From: CAG-791 sp045117315
Lineage (GTDB): Bacteria; Bacillota; Clostridia; Lachnospirales; Lachnospiraceae
Length of the DNA: 64,000 nt
Assembly: GCA_045117315.1 (NCBI GenBank)
Contig: JBGUNJ010000204.1
Span: 21,220 to 85,219, forward strand
Direction: 5' to 3'
The notes under the pieces were generated by a model. It did not search any database and was not told where the DNA came from. It saw only the letters and a list, made by a program, of their open reading frames with translations. Below, piece after piece: positions 44,544 through 54,245 of the stretch. Position 1 is the first letter of the stretch. Every line of letters starts with the position of its first letter. Position numbers and translations under genes: made by a program.

Positions 44544-47500
44544 ATGAATGAAGTTACAGAAATGCGGAAAAATGAATTACAGCAAGTAGGAGAAATGCAG
44601 GTGACTACAGTTTCGGAAGAACCTGAAGTCATGGAAGCCACTCTGGAGAACAGGCTGGAAATTCTGGGGGAATGGATTCGCAAAAAATATCTGGCCAGGC
44701 TTACAGAGATGCAAATTGCTCCTCTACCGGACAATATGATTTCTCTGGAGGATGACTTGATCGATAATGTCCGTCTCTATCATATTAAGGAGATGGTCTA
44801 CCAGAAGGGTGAGTCGTCTCTCGACAAGTTCACGACTGTGTTCAACAGTTTATATGCTTATGACGCGACCCTGTTTGTCATTCTCGATTCAGATGGGAAA
44901 AAGACGGACATTTATCTCGGTGTGCGAAATGACGAGATGGATATACAAAAAAAACGTTCTACTGTAACGCTCGGGGATACCCTGAAAAATGCACTGATTG
45001 GACATTTCCCCGGTGTTAAGATTGAAAATGAGGACCGTGAGCATATTCATGTGTTGTGTAAAAAAATTGAAGAGAAACACAATCTGTCTTCTGTAAGTGT
45101 GGCTGGAAACAGCAAAGGAAAAAAAGAACAGACGAATGAGCAGTTTGTACAGGGGCTTGAGAAGCTTCTTCTGTCCATGCAGGGAAAGGAATATATTGGA
45201 GTTATCATAGCGGATAAACAGTCTTCTCACGACATCGAGATTATCCGCCAGAATTATATGGAACTGTACACCAGGCTGTCCCCGCTTCAGAAAGTGCAGA
45301 CTACGGAGAGTACGAGCGAGGGAAAAACCAGAAGCCAGTCCTTTACCGAAATGACCGGCAAACAGAAGGCTGCTATGATCGGCAGTGCGCTGGCTCCTGT
45401 TTTGACAACGATCGGGGCGGCAGCTCTGGCCGGAAAAGCGGCAGCAGCTGCTGTTCAGGCCGCAAGCGGTGTTGTTGAGACCGCTGCCACTACAGTAGGT
45501 ACAGAAGCTGCAAGTACTACTGCAGGAGGACTTCTCAACGCGGCTTATGGAGGTGTCGGCGGCGCTGGCCTCATGATGGTTGGCGGTCAGGTGGGAAGTC
45601 AGCTAGGCAGCCTGATCAATTCCCTGGCTCCTGTGGAGACAATTTCCGAGACCACTTCGAAATCACAGAGTTCTACTGTGGAAAATAAGGCAGTCACCGA
45701 AATGCTTCGCCGCATAGACGACATCCTGAAAAGAACGGATGAATTTGACAGCTACGGCATGTGGAATGTGGCAGCCTATTTTATATCGGATGATATGTCC
45801 GCTGCAGAAATAGCTGCAGGCAATTATCGCTCTCTTATGAACGGAGATGAATCTGGCAGAGAGGTATCTGCAATCAATTCCTGGAGAATGAATGATCCGA
45901 ATCTATCCGGCAGCTTTCAGGATCTTGTGAAGAGCCTTTCCAGATTCCGGCACCCGGCATTTTTCTATGGATATACCGGTGAATATCGCAATATTGTCAA
46001 TGCTGCGACTTACATAAGCGGAAAAGAACTGGGGTTGCATATCGGCCTGCCGCGGGCTTCTGTCCCGGGATTTCCGGTGATTGAACATGCCGAATTTGGG
46101 AAAGAAGTATATGCATATCAGCTTGAGGGGGACCAGAAGGAATCCAGGCCCGAGGACCGGATGACGCTGGGGCGTGTCTTTGATCTGGGGCAGACTACCA
46201 AAAAGACAGTCGAACTCGACAACAAAAGCCTGAACATGCACACTTTTATTACTGGCTCCACTGGTTCCGGAAAAAGCAACTCTGTCTATCAGATACTCTC
46301 TGAACTCCATCAGGATCACATTCCTTTCCTTGTCGTGGAGCCGGCAAAGGGTGAGTATAAAGATTATTTCGGTTATCTGCCTGATGTCAATGTATATTCT
46401 ACGAACCCCAATATAGCGCAGATGATCAACATCAATCCATTCAAATTTCCCGAATCTATCCATGTACTGGAACATGTCGACGGGCTGATTGAGATTTTCG
46501 GTGTCTGCTGGCCTATGTATGATGCCATGCCTGCTTTTTTCAAAAATGCTGTTCTGCGTTCTTATGAAATGCTAGGGTGGGACCTCGGATCTTCCACATA
46601 TGACGGAAACTCAAAAACGCCTGAATATCCGGATTTTGACGACCTTGCTATGCAGCTGGATGAGCTGATCGAGTATTCCGATTATGCCTCCGATATCAAA
46701 TCAAATTACCGGGGGGCTCTGCTTACACGTGTGAAGTCGCTGACTGTGGGATTAAATAAATATATCTTCACATCAGAACAGACTTCCTATGAGAAGCTGT
46801 TCGATCAGAACTGCATCCTGGATATCAGCAGGGTGAAGTCTTCTGAGACTAAGGCTCTGCTCATGGGGCTGATAGTGTATATTCTGAATGAGTACAGGAT
46901 TGATCAGAAGAGAGGAAGCGACGAAGATTTAAAACATGTTACTGTGCTGGAAGAAGCACACAATCTTCTGAAAAATACAGCTGCTTCAGGAGAATCCGGT
47001 ATTATTGGAAAATCCGTAGAAATGCTGACCCAGACTATTGCGGAGATTCGGACATACGGTGAAGGCTTTATTATCGTCGATCAGTCTCCCTCTTCGGTAG
47101 ATATTTCAGCAATCAAGAATACAAACACCAAGATTGTCCTGCGCACGCCGGAAACCAATGACCGCGAAGCTATCGGACGTTCCGTGGGCCTTACACCTGA
47201 ACAGGTTAATGAGATTGCGAAACTACCCAAAGGTGTGGCTGTTGTCTATCAGAATAACTGGGTGAAACCGGTATTGACAAAGATTAACAAGGCAAGTGCG
47301 GAATCTGTTCGTTATAAACCGGAGCACAAGACCAGAATTATGAGACTGCGTACAGCAAGGACAATGATCCTGCGGATGCTTCTCAGCCGATGGATTGACA
47401 ACAGGGCTGAAACGGAGGAGAACCTTCAGGACGCACTCAGGGTCGTCAATCTCTCCAAATCAGACAGAAAAACTGTCGAATCCCTGATCCGCAGATACAA

Positions 47501-47720
47501 TCAGGGAGGTGGAATACTGTTCTGGAGAAATGAGGAAATACAGACGACTCTCCGCGGCCTTCTGAGGACTCTTCTCGAAATCACGGATAGTGATTATCAG
47601 TCGATGGATTCATCTCTTGAGTTTGAGGAGTATATCCGCTCCAAAACAAAAGGTCTAAAAATAAAAGAGGTGCAGAGGGCAGTACATATTCTGACGATGA
47701 CTTTTGAGGATTCTGATTGA
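44544..47720 (+). CDS. HerA/FtsK-superfamily ATPase (DUF87-like) with hydrophobic Gly/Ala segment
   Basis: The 1058-residue protein has a HerA-type motor: Walker A GSTGSGKSNSV near residue 570, PFLVVEPAKGEYKDYF near 593, Walker B VTVLEEAHNLL near 798 and the sensor region FIIVDQSPSSVD near 848. The ATPase part resembles DNA-pumping hexamers. Before it, residues 272-362 are a long stretch rich in Gly and Ala (IGAAALAGKAAAAAVQAASG, GGAGLMMVGGQVGSQ) that could enter membranes. The N-terminal 260 residues are unassigned. HerA often pairs with NurA, SIR2 or nuclease partners in defence; none is adjacent here. The neighbours are a GTPase, a glycine-zipper protein and kinases, a setting I do not know. 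Confidence 0.82.
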   Translation: MNEVTEMRKNELQQVGEMQVTTVSEEPEVMEATLENRLEILGEWIRKKYLARLTEMQIAPLPDNMISLEDDLIDNVRLYHIKEMVYQKGESSLDKFTTVFNSLYAYDATLFVILDSDGKKTDIYLGVRNDEMDIQKKRSTVTLGDTLKNALIGHFPGVKIENEDREHIHVLCKKIEEKHNLSSVSVAGNSKGKKEQTNEQFVQGLEKLLLSMQGKEYIGVIIADKQSSHDIEIIRQNYMELYTRLSPLQKVQTTESTSEGKTRSQSFTEMTGKQKAAMIGSALAPVLTTIGAAALAGKAAAAAVQAASGVVETAATTVGTEAASTTAGGLLNAAYGGVGGAGLMMVGGQVGSQLGSLINSLAPVETISETTSKSQSSTVENKAVTEMLRRIDDILKRTDEFDSYGMWNVAAYFISDDMSAAEIAAGNYRSLMNGDESGREVSAINSWRMNDPNLSGSFQDLVKSLSRFRHPAFFYGYTGEYRNIVNAATYISGKELGLHIGLPRASVPGFPVIEHAEFGKEVYAYQLEGDQKESRPEDRMTLGRVFDLGQTTKKTVELDNKSLNMHTFITGSTGSGKSNSVYQILSELHQDHIPFLVVEPAKGEYKDYFGYLPDVNVYSTNPNIAQMININPFKFPESIHVLEHVDGLIEIFGVCWPMYDAMPAFFKNAVLRSYEMLGWDLGSSTYDGNSKTPEYPDFDDLAMQLDELIEYSDYASDIKSNYRGALLTRVKSLTVGLNKYIFTSEQTSYEKLFDQNCILDISRVKSSETKALLMGLIVYILNEYRIDQKRGSDEDLKHVTVLEEAHNLLKNTAASGESGIIGKSVEMLTQTIAEIRTYGEGFIIVDQSPSSVDISAIKNTNTKIVLRTPETNDREAIGRSVGLTPEQVNEIAKLPKGVAVVYQNNWVKPVLTKINKASAESVRYKPEHKTRIMRLRTARTMILRMLLSRWIDNRAETEENLQDALRVVNLSKSDRKTVESLIRRYNQGGGILFWRNEEIQTTLRGLLRTLLEITDSDYQSMDSSLEFEEYIRSKTKGLKIKEVQRAVHILTMTFEDSD

Positions 47721-47820
47721 AAACCGGATGGCGCATTCTTTTGAAGTTTTTGTGTACCTTTACAAATTAAATAAGAAAGGCAGTTGCTGACAAGCAATGC
47801 ACATATAATAATATTGAGAT

Positions 47821-47848
47821 AAAACCGGAAAAGATATCATCCGGTTTT
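47821..47848 (+). terminator. Possible terminator or attenuator hairpin
   Basis: AAAACCGG (47821-47828) and CCGGTTTT (47841-47848) form a perfect 8-bp stem with a 12-base loop, followed by AAAATG. It lies in the 183-base spacer after the HerA-like gene. Confidence 0.4.
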
Positions 47849-47903
47849 AAAATGAAGGAAAAAACTCAGAAGAGAACAAGCATTTTCGCAGGAAGGTTCG
47901 GAT

Positions 47904-49451
47904 ATGAAATTTGATCATATTGAGAAAACACAGGCAAAAGTTGAACGTTTTGACCTCGGGGAAAAACAGAAATATCTTCATAGTGATTTGGAAAACAGAA
48001 TCGGTGCCTTAGAAGAAAATGCACTGAGTGTTGACGAAAGAACCAGAGAGATTACTGACAGCATTTCAAAGTGGCTATCAGACGGTGAGTCAAGGATTGA
48101 TTTCGATGAATCAAAGATTCCTGAAGCCATTGAGATCATAGACGGAATGTTTTACGGGGATGATGTTCAGGGAATACATACACTTGGCCTTGAGGAAATA
48201 TCCGGAGGCAGGATAGATGAAGAATTCAGAAATGCCAATGTGCGTCAGCAGGCCGGCTTGGCTGCTGAGGTGATCGGAACCGCAAAAGACAACATGCTCA
48301 GCCTGGCAAACGACACCGGCATAAAAACTTTCCGGGCAGATGACAGACCATATCTATATGACAAAAACGATCCATATGTCCACAAAGTGACCTTTGACTC
48401 TGAGGGAAAACTCCTGGAGAGGATACAGGTTAGATTTATAGGACATGACGGTGAGTCCTGTCTTCGGAAGTTGAACACTCCCGCCATGGACAAATATCTC
48501 TACAGCGATGAAGTGGACAAGATAGAGATCCCTGCTGATTTCTATGATGAAATACGGAGTGGTAAGCTCATTGAAAAAAAACTTGAGAGCCTGGACAGAC
48601 AGATTGAGAGAGTCAAAGAACTTAGAAAGCGTGGAGCTGCTGAAACAATCTGGGAACAGATGGATCGCCTTAAGAAAATCGATGCTATGCTCAAGCGCAG
48701 CTCAGTGACCCTGCAGGATGCCATTGATGCCCGTCTGAATCCACGTGAATATATACATTCCATTATTAAAGACAGCAGGATTGATGAGGCAATGACTGAT
48801 GCCTTCCACGAGGGACTGGATGCGGGTAAAGACGCATTTGCAAAATCATCCGTTGAACATCTGACTAAGGTGGTTCGTGAGGAAGAACCTGTAAAAAAAG
48901 CCATTCAGAATATTGCGATAGAAACCGGCGAGGCCGCGTTCGAGGCAGGGAAAAATGCCTTTATAGACACCCTTACCGCAGATCAGATGGAGTCTCCTTC
49001 CCATGAACTTATCCTCTCCCTGAAAGATATAAATGTACCGCTGGAACTGCTCGACAAGAACGTGCGGGCTTATGATGCAATTATAGACTTCGGTCAGGGA
49101 AAGATTGACGCTAAAGAACTGGCATACCGTCTGGGAGACAGCGGCGCTCGTACGATTGGAAAAACTGCAGGAAAAGCTGCCGGAGCAATCGTGGGATCCC
49201 ATATCCCCGGAGTAGGGGCGAAAAAGGGCGCAGTAGTCGGCGGTGCAGTCGGGACTGCAGTTGCCGCCACGGCCTATAAATCGGCCGTGAAGTACGGTTC
49301 CGAAAATATCGAGACATTTGCAAACGCAGTGAAAGAGAATGCCGAAAAAACCGTTTCCTTGACAAAGCAGTACGTTCCTGAAAAGGTGGATACTATCAGA
49401 AACTCACTCAACAGATATGCACAAGAAAATAACCTGCCCTTCGCAGTGTGA
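47904..49451 (+). CDS. Glycine-zipper protein, unassigned
   Basis: This 515-residue protein is largely helical and has no signal peptide. Residues 1-60 and 220-270 have coiled-coil character (ENRIGALEENAL, LESLDRQIERVKELRKRG). Near residues 410-455 there is a glycine-zipper block (GKTAGKAAGAIVGSHIPGVG, then GAVVGGAVGTAVAATAY), a motif of membrane-inserting or pore-forming helices. The layout recalls toxin or colicin-like proteins, but no immunity gene or secretion signal is recognised. The protein lies after the HerA-like ATPase, which also has a Gly/Ala-rich segment, so both may act at the membrane together. A weak GAAGG site precedes the start. Confidence 0.65.
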   Translation: MKFDHIEKTQAKVERFDLGEKQKYLHSDLENRIGALEENALSVDERTREITDSISKWLSDGESRIDFDESKIPEAIEIIDGMFYGDDVQGIHTLGLEEISGGRIDEEFRNANVRQQAGLAAEVIGTAKDNMLSLANDTGIKTFRADDRPYLYDKNDPYVHKVTFDSEGKLLERIQVRFIGHDGESCLRKLNTPAMDKYLYSDEVDKIEIPADFYDEIRSGKLIEKKLESLDRQIERVKELRKRGAAETIWEQMDRLKKIDAMLKRSSVTLQDAIDARLNPREYIHSIIKDSRIDEAMTDAFHEGLDAGKDAFAKSSVEHLTKVVREEEPVKKAIQNIAIETGEAAFEAGKNAFIDTLTADQMESPSHELILSLKDINVPLELLDKNVRAYDAIIDFGQGKIDAKELAYRLGDSGARTIGKTAGKAAGAIVGSHIPGVGAKKGAVVGGAVGTAVAATAYKSAVKYGSENIETFANAVKENAEKTVSLTKQYVPEKVDTIRNSLNRYAQENNLPFAV

Positions 49452-49512
49452 TCCATTATAAATAAAGTATTAGAATGGCTCAAATCAAACTACCAGGAGA
49501 CCGTCATAAGCT

Positions 49513-49890
49513 ATGAAGAATATCCAATCATGTACAAATCTGGAGAAATATTCAGCTTCCGACTACACCCCTGTTTCCGATGGAATCTTTTCTCACCAGG
49601 GGGAGTATGTCACCGCCCTGTCTTTTGAGCAGGAGCCGGGACTTGGTGAGGGCGGGAATGCAGCGGAGATCAGCCAATATCCTTTAGAGGATCTGCTTGA
49701 CCGCTTCATGGTGTATGTATCCGACTATTTTGAAGAATACAATGTCCCGGGAAATGCGACCTGCCTGTTGGAGTTTTCCGGGGATTCGGAAGAGGATATC
49801 GCAGAGCTCAGAACGATCATTGGCAGACATGTTTACAATAGTGAGCGGTCATCAGGTGGTAAAACATATGTTGATTTAATCATCGAATGA
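49513..49890 (+). CDS. Small acidic protein, unassigned
   Basis: This 125-residue acidic protein has no recognised domain, no membrane segment and no cysteine motif. Its centre is helical (LEDLLDRFMVYVSDYFEEY) and it ends with a strand-like part (SSGGKTYVDLIIE). The gene follows the glycine-zipper gene by 61 bases and comes before the kinase array. Its size and charge would suit an adaptor or an inhibitor of a neighbour, but this is speculation. Confidence 0.6.
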   Translation: MKNIQSCTNLEKYSASDYTPVSDGIFSHQGEYVTALSFEQEPGLGEGGNAAEISQYPLEDLLDRFMVYVSDYFEEYNVPGNATCLLEFSGDSEEDIAELRTIIGRHVYNSERSSGGKTYVDLIIE

Positions 49891-50088
49891 TTGATCATAG
49901 ATTTTTTGGTGAATAATTAAGTACTTATTTAAAAGTTCCGCTAAAAAACATTTCCGGGGTAATTTTTTCTCTTGATGTGATGTGTGTGTTCTAAGAAGCC
50001 CATCCTTGTGAACGATAAGTAGTTAAGAACACTCAAGAAATATATGCTTTGATTTTTTTAAAGGATTTGAGATACGGAGAATACAGAA

Positions 50089-51879
50089 ATGGCAAACTAC
50101 GATTTTAAGTGCAGAATGGTCAATGAGGAGTTAAGTTCCTTCTGGCCGGAATGGAATGTCGTTCGTTGGATCGGAGGCGGAACCTTTGGTGATGTTTTTC
50201 ATATCTGTCGCGATAATATGGGATTGCGTATTGATGCGGCTTTAAAAGTGATTCAGGTCCCGGACGAGGAATCAACGTTACCATTACTGATTCAGCAATC
50301 AAGTAATTCTGAGGCTAATGGCGGTATCAGCAGTGATGAGAAAAGCAGTGATGAGCGTTTTCATAAAGCAGGTCGGAGTAACACAGAGGCACATATTTAC
50401 AAGAATTTATCGCTTCCAAAAGCAGTTTATAATGAGATTAGAATCATGGAACTGCTGCGTGGAGCTCCAAATATTGTGTCAATTGAAGACTTTCACTACT
50501 ACGACCTTTCTTCAATTGGAACTGGGGCTTATGGAGGTAATTCGGCCAGACTATATGTTCGTATGGAATTGTTGACAAGCCTCCAGGATTTATTGAGCGG
50601 AAAGCAGGGTTTGCCGGATGTGATTCGCAAACGTATGGATTATGATTCTGCAACAGATGCCTTTTTGGATAACTATAAGGAAAGTCCCCATTTAGAAATA
50701 CTCTCAGTTGCTGAGATTTGTAAAATTGCATCAGATATTTGCATGGCACTTGATTACTGTGAACAAAATAATATCATCCATAGAGATATTAAACCGGCAA
50801 ATATTTTCATAGATAGATTCGGGAATTACAAAATTGGGGATTTTGGTGTATCCAGGAGTGTTAATTCGTTATCTACTGCGCATACAATGACCGGAATTGG
50901 TACAATTTCTTATATGGCACCGGAAATCTATAGAATGAAGGCATATGATCATACTGTAGATATCTATGCTCTTGGACTTGTTCTTTACCAGCTTTTGAAT
51001 CGGGGACGAGCGCCTTTTCTTCCGGATTATCCAAAGACATTTACCACGGCTGATGTTGACTCCGCAAACTACCGTAGGCTTAATGGTCATACAATTGAGA
51101 GACTCAAAGGAATTGATGATGAACTTGACAGGATAGTCCGTAAAGCATGTGCTTATAATGCACGTGAAAGATATCAATCTGCAGAAGAGATGAAGAGTGA
51201 TATAGATAATTATTTATGGAAAAACAGCATACAAAAAAAGGTGCAGGACGCCGCTCTTTCTGGTCATTCTATAAAGTTTGACTCTGAAGATTCCTCTCAT
51301 TACACTGCTGATTCTAAGAATAGAAAAGCTAATAAAACAGAAGGATCTGTTTTTGAATATGCAGATAGTGGAAAATCAAAAAAAACTGTAAATACAGATG
51401 TTTATACAAAGGACAAGTACTTAGAGAAGAGCAGTATAAGAAAGAAAAGGCAATTATTCCTTGTTACAGGTATTTTTCTGCTTCTAATAATCGTTCTTTT
51501 ATCTGTGTTATTAATGAATTATCTTCATTTAAAAGAAAAAGAGAACAATGACCGTGTTTCCTCTGAATCAGAAGATACAGAGGATTATGGTACTTATTCA
51601 AATCCCGATGCTCACTTCAGCATGCACTATTATTATGAAGAAGGAAGAGATGATATCGGACATTGGTATGTATATAATTATGATACTGATAAGCGTATTA
51701 GGTTAAGCGATTTGGCTGATTATAATGATGTTTATAACGATGCGATAGAGAATCGGTCCTCTGCTGAGTTTTGGAAACTGATTGCTTTTCTATTAGGGAT
51801 TCTTCTATTATCTTGTCTGGCTTTCCAATTTATACGAAAAGCATATAATGAAAAACATGGTGCTATTAATAGGGTCTGA
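50089..51879 (+). CDS. Transmembrane Ser/Thr protein kinase 1 (active-type)
   Basis: The first of four tandem paralogues (596 residues). It phosphorylates proteins on Ser/Thr using ATP. The catalytic motifs are complete: glycine loop IGGGTFGDVF near 24, Lys in AALKVI near 50, Glu in NEIRIMEL, HRDIKPANIF near 230, DFG near 251 and MAPEIY. Between the Lys and helix C is an insert of about 60 residues, longer than usual. One membrane segment lies near 454-480 and, unlike the other three, a second near 558-582, so the external part is a loop of about 75 residues and the C-terminus is cytosolic. It lacks the DUF6273-like domain of the others. Confidence 0.88.
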   Translation: MANYDFKCRMVNEELSSFWPEWNVVRWIGGGTFGDVFHICRDNMGLRIDAALKVIQVPDEESTLPLLIQQSSNSEANGGISSDEKSSDERFHKAGRSNTEAHIYKNLSLPKAVYNEIRIMELLRGAPNIVSIEDFHYYDLSSIGTGAYGGNSARLYVRMELLTSLQDLLSGKQGLPDVIRKRMDYDSATDAFLDNYKESPHLEILSVAEICKIASDICMALDYCEQNNIIHRDIKPANIFIDRFGNYKIGDFGVSRSVNSLSTAHTMTGIGTISYMAPEIYRMKAYDHTVDIYALGLVLYQLLNRGRAPFLPDYPKTFTTADVDSANYRRLNGHTIERLKGIDDELDRIVRKACAYNARERYQSAEEMKSDIDNYLWKNSIQKKVQDAALSGHSIKFDSEDSSHYTADSKNRKANKTEGSVFEYADSGKSKKTVNTDVYTKDKYLEKSSIRKKRQLFLVTGIFLLLIIVLLSVLLMNYLHLKEKENNDRVSSESEDTEDYGTYSNPDAHFSMHYYYEEGRDDIGHWYVYNYDTDKRIRLSDLADYNDVYNDAIENRSSAEFWKLIAFLLGILLLSCLAFQFIRKAYNEKHGAINRV

Positions 51880-52150
51880 CCATATAACAATTTACGGTCG
51901 GATCCCATGACGATTTGTTTGTGCTCTGGCGAAAGGCGTTGTATATTTGGGTCTCTACATATCCGGATTCGCCATTGTCGTATGCGAGCTGGATGGGGAA
52001 TTCGCCGGGGAAAATCATCTCAAAAGCCGTATTACTGCCGTCTGAATACCGGGGAGATTTCTGAATACGGGGAGATTTACGAGTGCCCTGCGCTGCCGAT
52101 CGAGGGGCGGTGAAGTACACAGATCAGGTGAAATTGATTTTTTTCTACGA
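51880..52150. other. Spacer with a possible minus-strand coding relic
   Basis: The minus strand holds an 84-codon frame (52120-51866) whose middle (SDGSNTAFEMIFPGEFPIQL) looks protein-like, but its start has no ribosome site. A short duplication (GAATACCGGGGAGATTT, GAATACGGGGAGATTTA) lies at about 52036-52080. I read it as a relic or chance frame between kinase genes. Confidence 0.35.
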
Positions 52151-52174
52151 ATGGATATAGATATGGGAAATGGA

Positions 52175-54160
52175 ATGGATAAATACGATATAGATTGCAA
52201 AATCCTGGAAGAGGAATTAAAGACAATCTGGCCCAGCTGGCATGTTGTTGAACGTCTCGGCGGAGGAGCATTTGGTAATGTTTTCCGGATCAGAACAGAC
52301 GGTTTCGGGGTTCCGGTGGAATCCGCGCTGAAAGTGATTCAATTCAGCTACGGTACAGAGACAGTTTCTCTTCTGCCCGCCGGATCCGAGGACTTACGCA
52401 ACGAGATTATGATCATGGAGGAACTGCGAGGCGCTCCCAACATCGTCACAATCGAGGACTTCAAATACAAAAGAGACGGATCAACCTGCACTCTGTACGT
52501 GAGGATGGAGCTTCTCACGAGTTTCCAGAAGCTGCTGCTTCAACATCAGAAGGATTCCCGTTTTTTCACTCAGAATGAAGTGATCAAAATCGGCCGGGAC
52601 ATTTGTACTGCGCTGATGTACTGTGAAAAAAAGGGAATTATACACCGGGATATAAAACCGGCCAATCTCTTTGTGGATGCCTATGGGAATTATAAGGTGG
52701 GTGATTTTGGTGTTTCAAGAAGGATGGAAACCGTACATGTGGCGATGACTATGACGGGAATTGGCACTATTTCCTATATGGCACCCGAGGTTTTTAGAGG
52801 GAATTCCTATAACAACACGGTGGATATCTATGCCCTTGGACTCATTCTATATCAGATTCTGAATAATGCCAGAATTCCTTTTCTGCCGGCAGCAGGCCCT
52901 TATGACGCCCGTGATATTGACAGCGCAAATTACCGCAGGCTCCATGGCGAGCCGCTTCCTTCTCTGACGGGGGTCCGGACCGGGGATGGGGAAGGAACAG
53001 TAGATCCGGTTCTGGATGACGTCATTCGAAAAGCCTGTTCTCCCAACCCCAATGACCGCTTCCAGACTGCGGAGGAGTTTCGTGACGCGCTTGATGAAAT
53101 CGATACTGCTCAGGTTCATGAGATGTCGTTTCAGCATAATGGGAAAAAAGGGAACGCGGTTCAAAACAACAGGCGGAAACACTCTTTGAGTAATAGACAG
53201 GGAAGCAAAGCAGGAGCTTCTGAGAATAATAATGAGGAGAAACAAAAAACGTGGTCCAAATATGTGGTACCTGGTATAGCGCTTATTGCTCTCCTGGCAT
53301 TTTCAGCTGTGTTTATACCGAAATTTGTTCTGCAAAACCGCACGGATTTGAAGCAGGATCATTCACAGCAGTCTGACGGAAATAGCATATCAGAAGCTGC
53401 CAATGAAGAGTCAGGGCATGCAAGTACTCAGAGTGCAGCAGGCGCGGACCAGGAAAGCAATGCCGGGATGACAGAGTCGGAAGTCTATTCTGCCGGAGAA
53501 AAAGAAAGTGAGGAAATAGTCGGTACCATAACAGACAGCTGGGAGGAGATTATAGCAGCCGGGGAGGATGGAACCTATATAGACAAATATACACCCGGTG
53601 ATACAAAGGAACTGGATCTCGGCGAAGAGGGAAGAATCCTCATGGAGCTGGTAGCTATGGATGCGGATGAACTCGCGGATGACAGCGGATATGCCCATAT
53701 GACATGGGTTGCAAAGGACCTTCTTAATTCTGAATATAGAATTCATTTCGATGAAAATACTTATGAAGGATGGCCTGAATCCGATATGAGGAACTGGCTG
53801 CGGGAAAGTATTCTGCCTCTTGTTCCCGCGGAAGTCAGGGATGGCATAAAAACAGTCAGGAAGTATACGAATGTTTATCCGGAAGAAAATATTGTATCCA
53901 ATGACAAGATATGGATTCCCTCAGTAACAGAAGTCTTTAAAGAAGACTATGTACAAAATTCGAAATGCACATATTATAGTGATGCGTTTCCGGATGATTC
54001 CTCCCGCATAAGATGCCGGCCGGGTACATCTTCTCCTTTATATTGGTGGCTTCGCTCGGATGACTATTGGGTTGAAGTGCTGGGGGTTTCGGATGAAGGA
54101 GATCTCTCAGGAAATTTCTGCACTACGAAGGGCGGCGTGGTCATCGGCTTTTGTATCTGA
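52175..54160 (+). CDS. Transmembrane Ser/Thr protein kinase 2 with external DUF6273-like domain
   Basis: This 661-residue kinase has all motifs: LGGGAFGNVF near 26, Lys in SALKVI near 51, HRDIKPANLF near 155, DFG near 176 and MAPEVF. The Lys-to-helix C insert is short (about 20 residues), so it is closest to a standard kinase. One membrane segment (VVPGIALIALLAFSAVFIP) lies near 365. After an acidic linker, residues 445-661 form an external domain of the DUF6273 kind (GDTKELDLGEEGRILMEL, WPESDMRNWLRESILP, WWLRS, GGVVIGFC). Frame opens at 52151, but alignment with the paralogues favours ATG 52175. It is likely a receptor kinase; the ligand is unknown. Confidence 0.88.
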   Translation: MDKYDIDCKILEEELKTIWPSWHVVERLGGGAFGNVFRIRTDGFGVPVESALKVIQFSYGTETVSLLPAGSEDLRNEIMIMEELRGAPNIVTIEDFKYKRDGSTCTLYVRMELLTSFQKLLLQHQKDSRFFTQNEVIKIGRDICTALMYCEKKGIIHRDIKPANLFVDAYGNYKVGDFGVSRRMETVHVAMTMTGIGTISYMAPEVFRGNSYNNTVDIYALGLILYQILNNARIPFLPAAGPYDARDIDSANYRRLHGEPLPSLTGVRTGDGEGTVDPVLDDVIRKACSPNPNDRFQTAEEFRDALDEIDTAQVHEMSFQHNGKKGNAVQNNRRKHSLSNRQGSKAGASENNNEEKQKTWSKYVVPGIALIALLAFSAVFIPKFVLQNRTDLKQDHSQQSDGNSISEAANEESGHASTQSAAGADQESNAGMTESEVYSAGEKESEEIVGTITDSWEEIIAAGEDGTYIDKYTPGDTKELDLGEEGRILMELVAMDADELADDSGYAHMTWVAKDLLNSEYRIHFDENTYEGWPESDMRNWLRESILPLVPAEVRDGIKTVRKYTNVYPEENIVSNDKIWIPSVTEVFKEDYVQNSKCTYYSDAFPDDSSRIRCRPGTSSPLYWWLRSDDYWVEVLGVSDEGDLSGNFCTTKGGVVIGFCI

Positions 54161-54245
54161 GCGAAATAGGATTAATGATACGCTGTACCTTTCACATGGA
54201 TGAATAGAGCTTGTGTTTGGCGGACAGAGTAGGAAATAGGAAAAA

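Noticed and set aside
44544..47720. HerA-SIR2 or HerA-NurA defence pair
   Set aside because: The motor is HerA-like, but neither neighbour shows SIR2, NurA or DUF4297 motifs.
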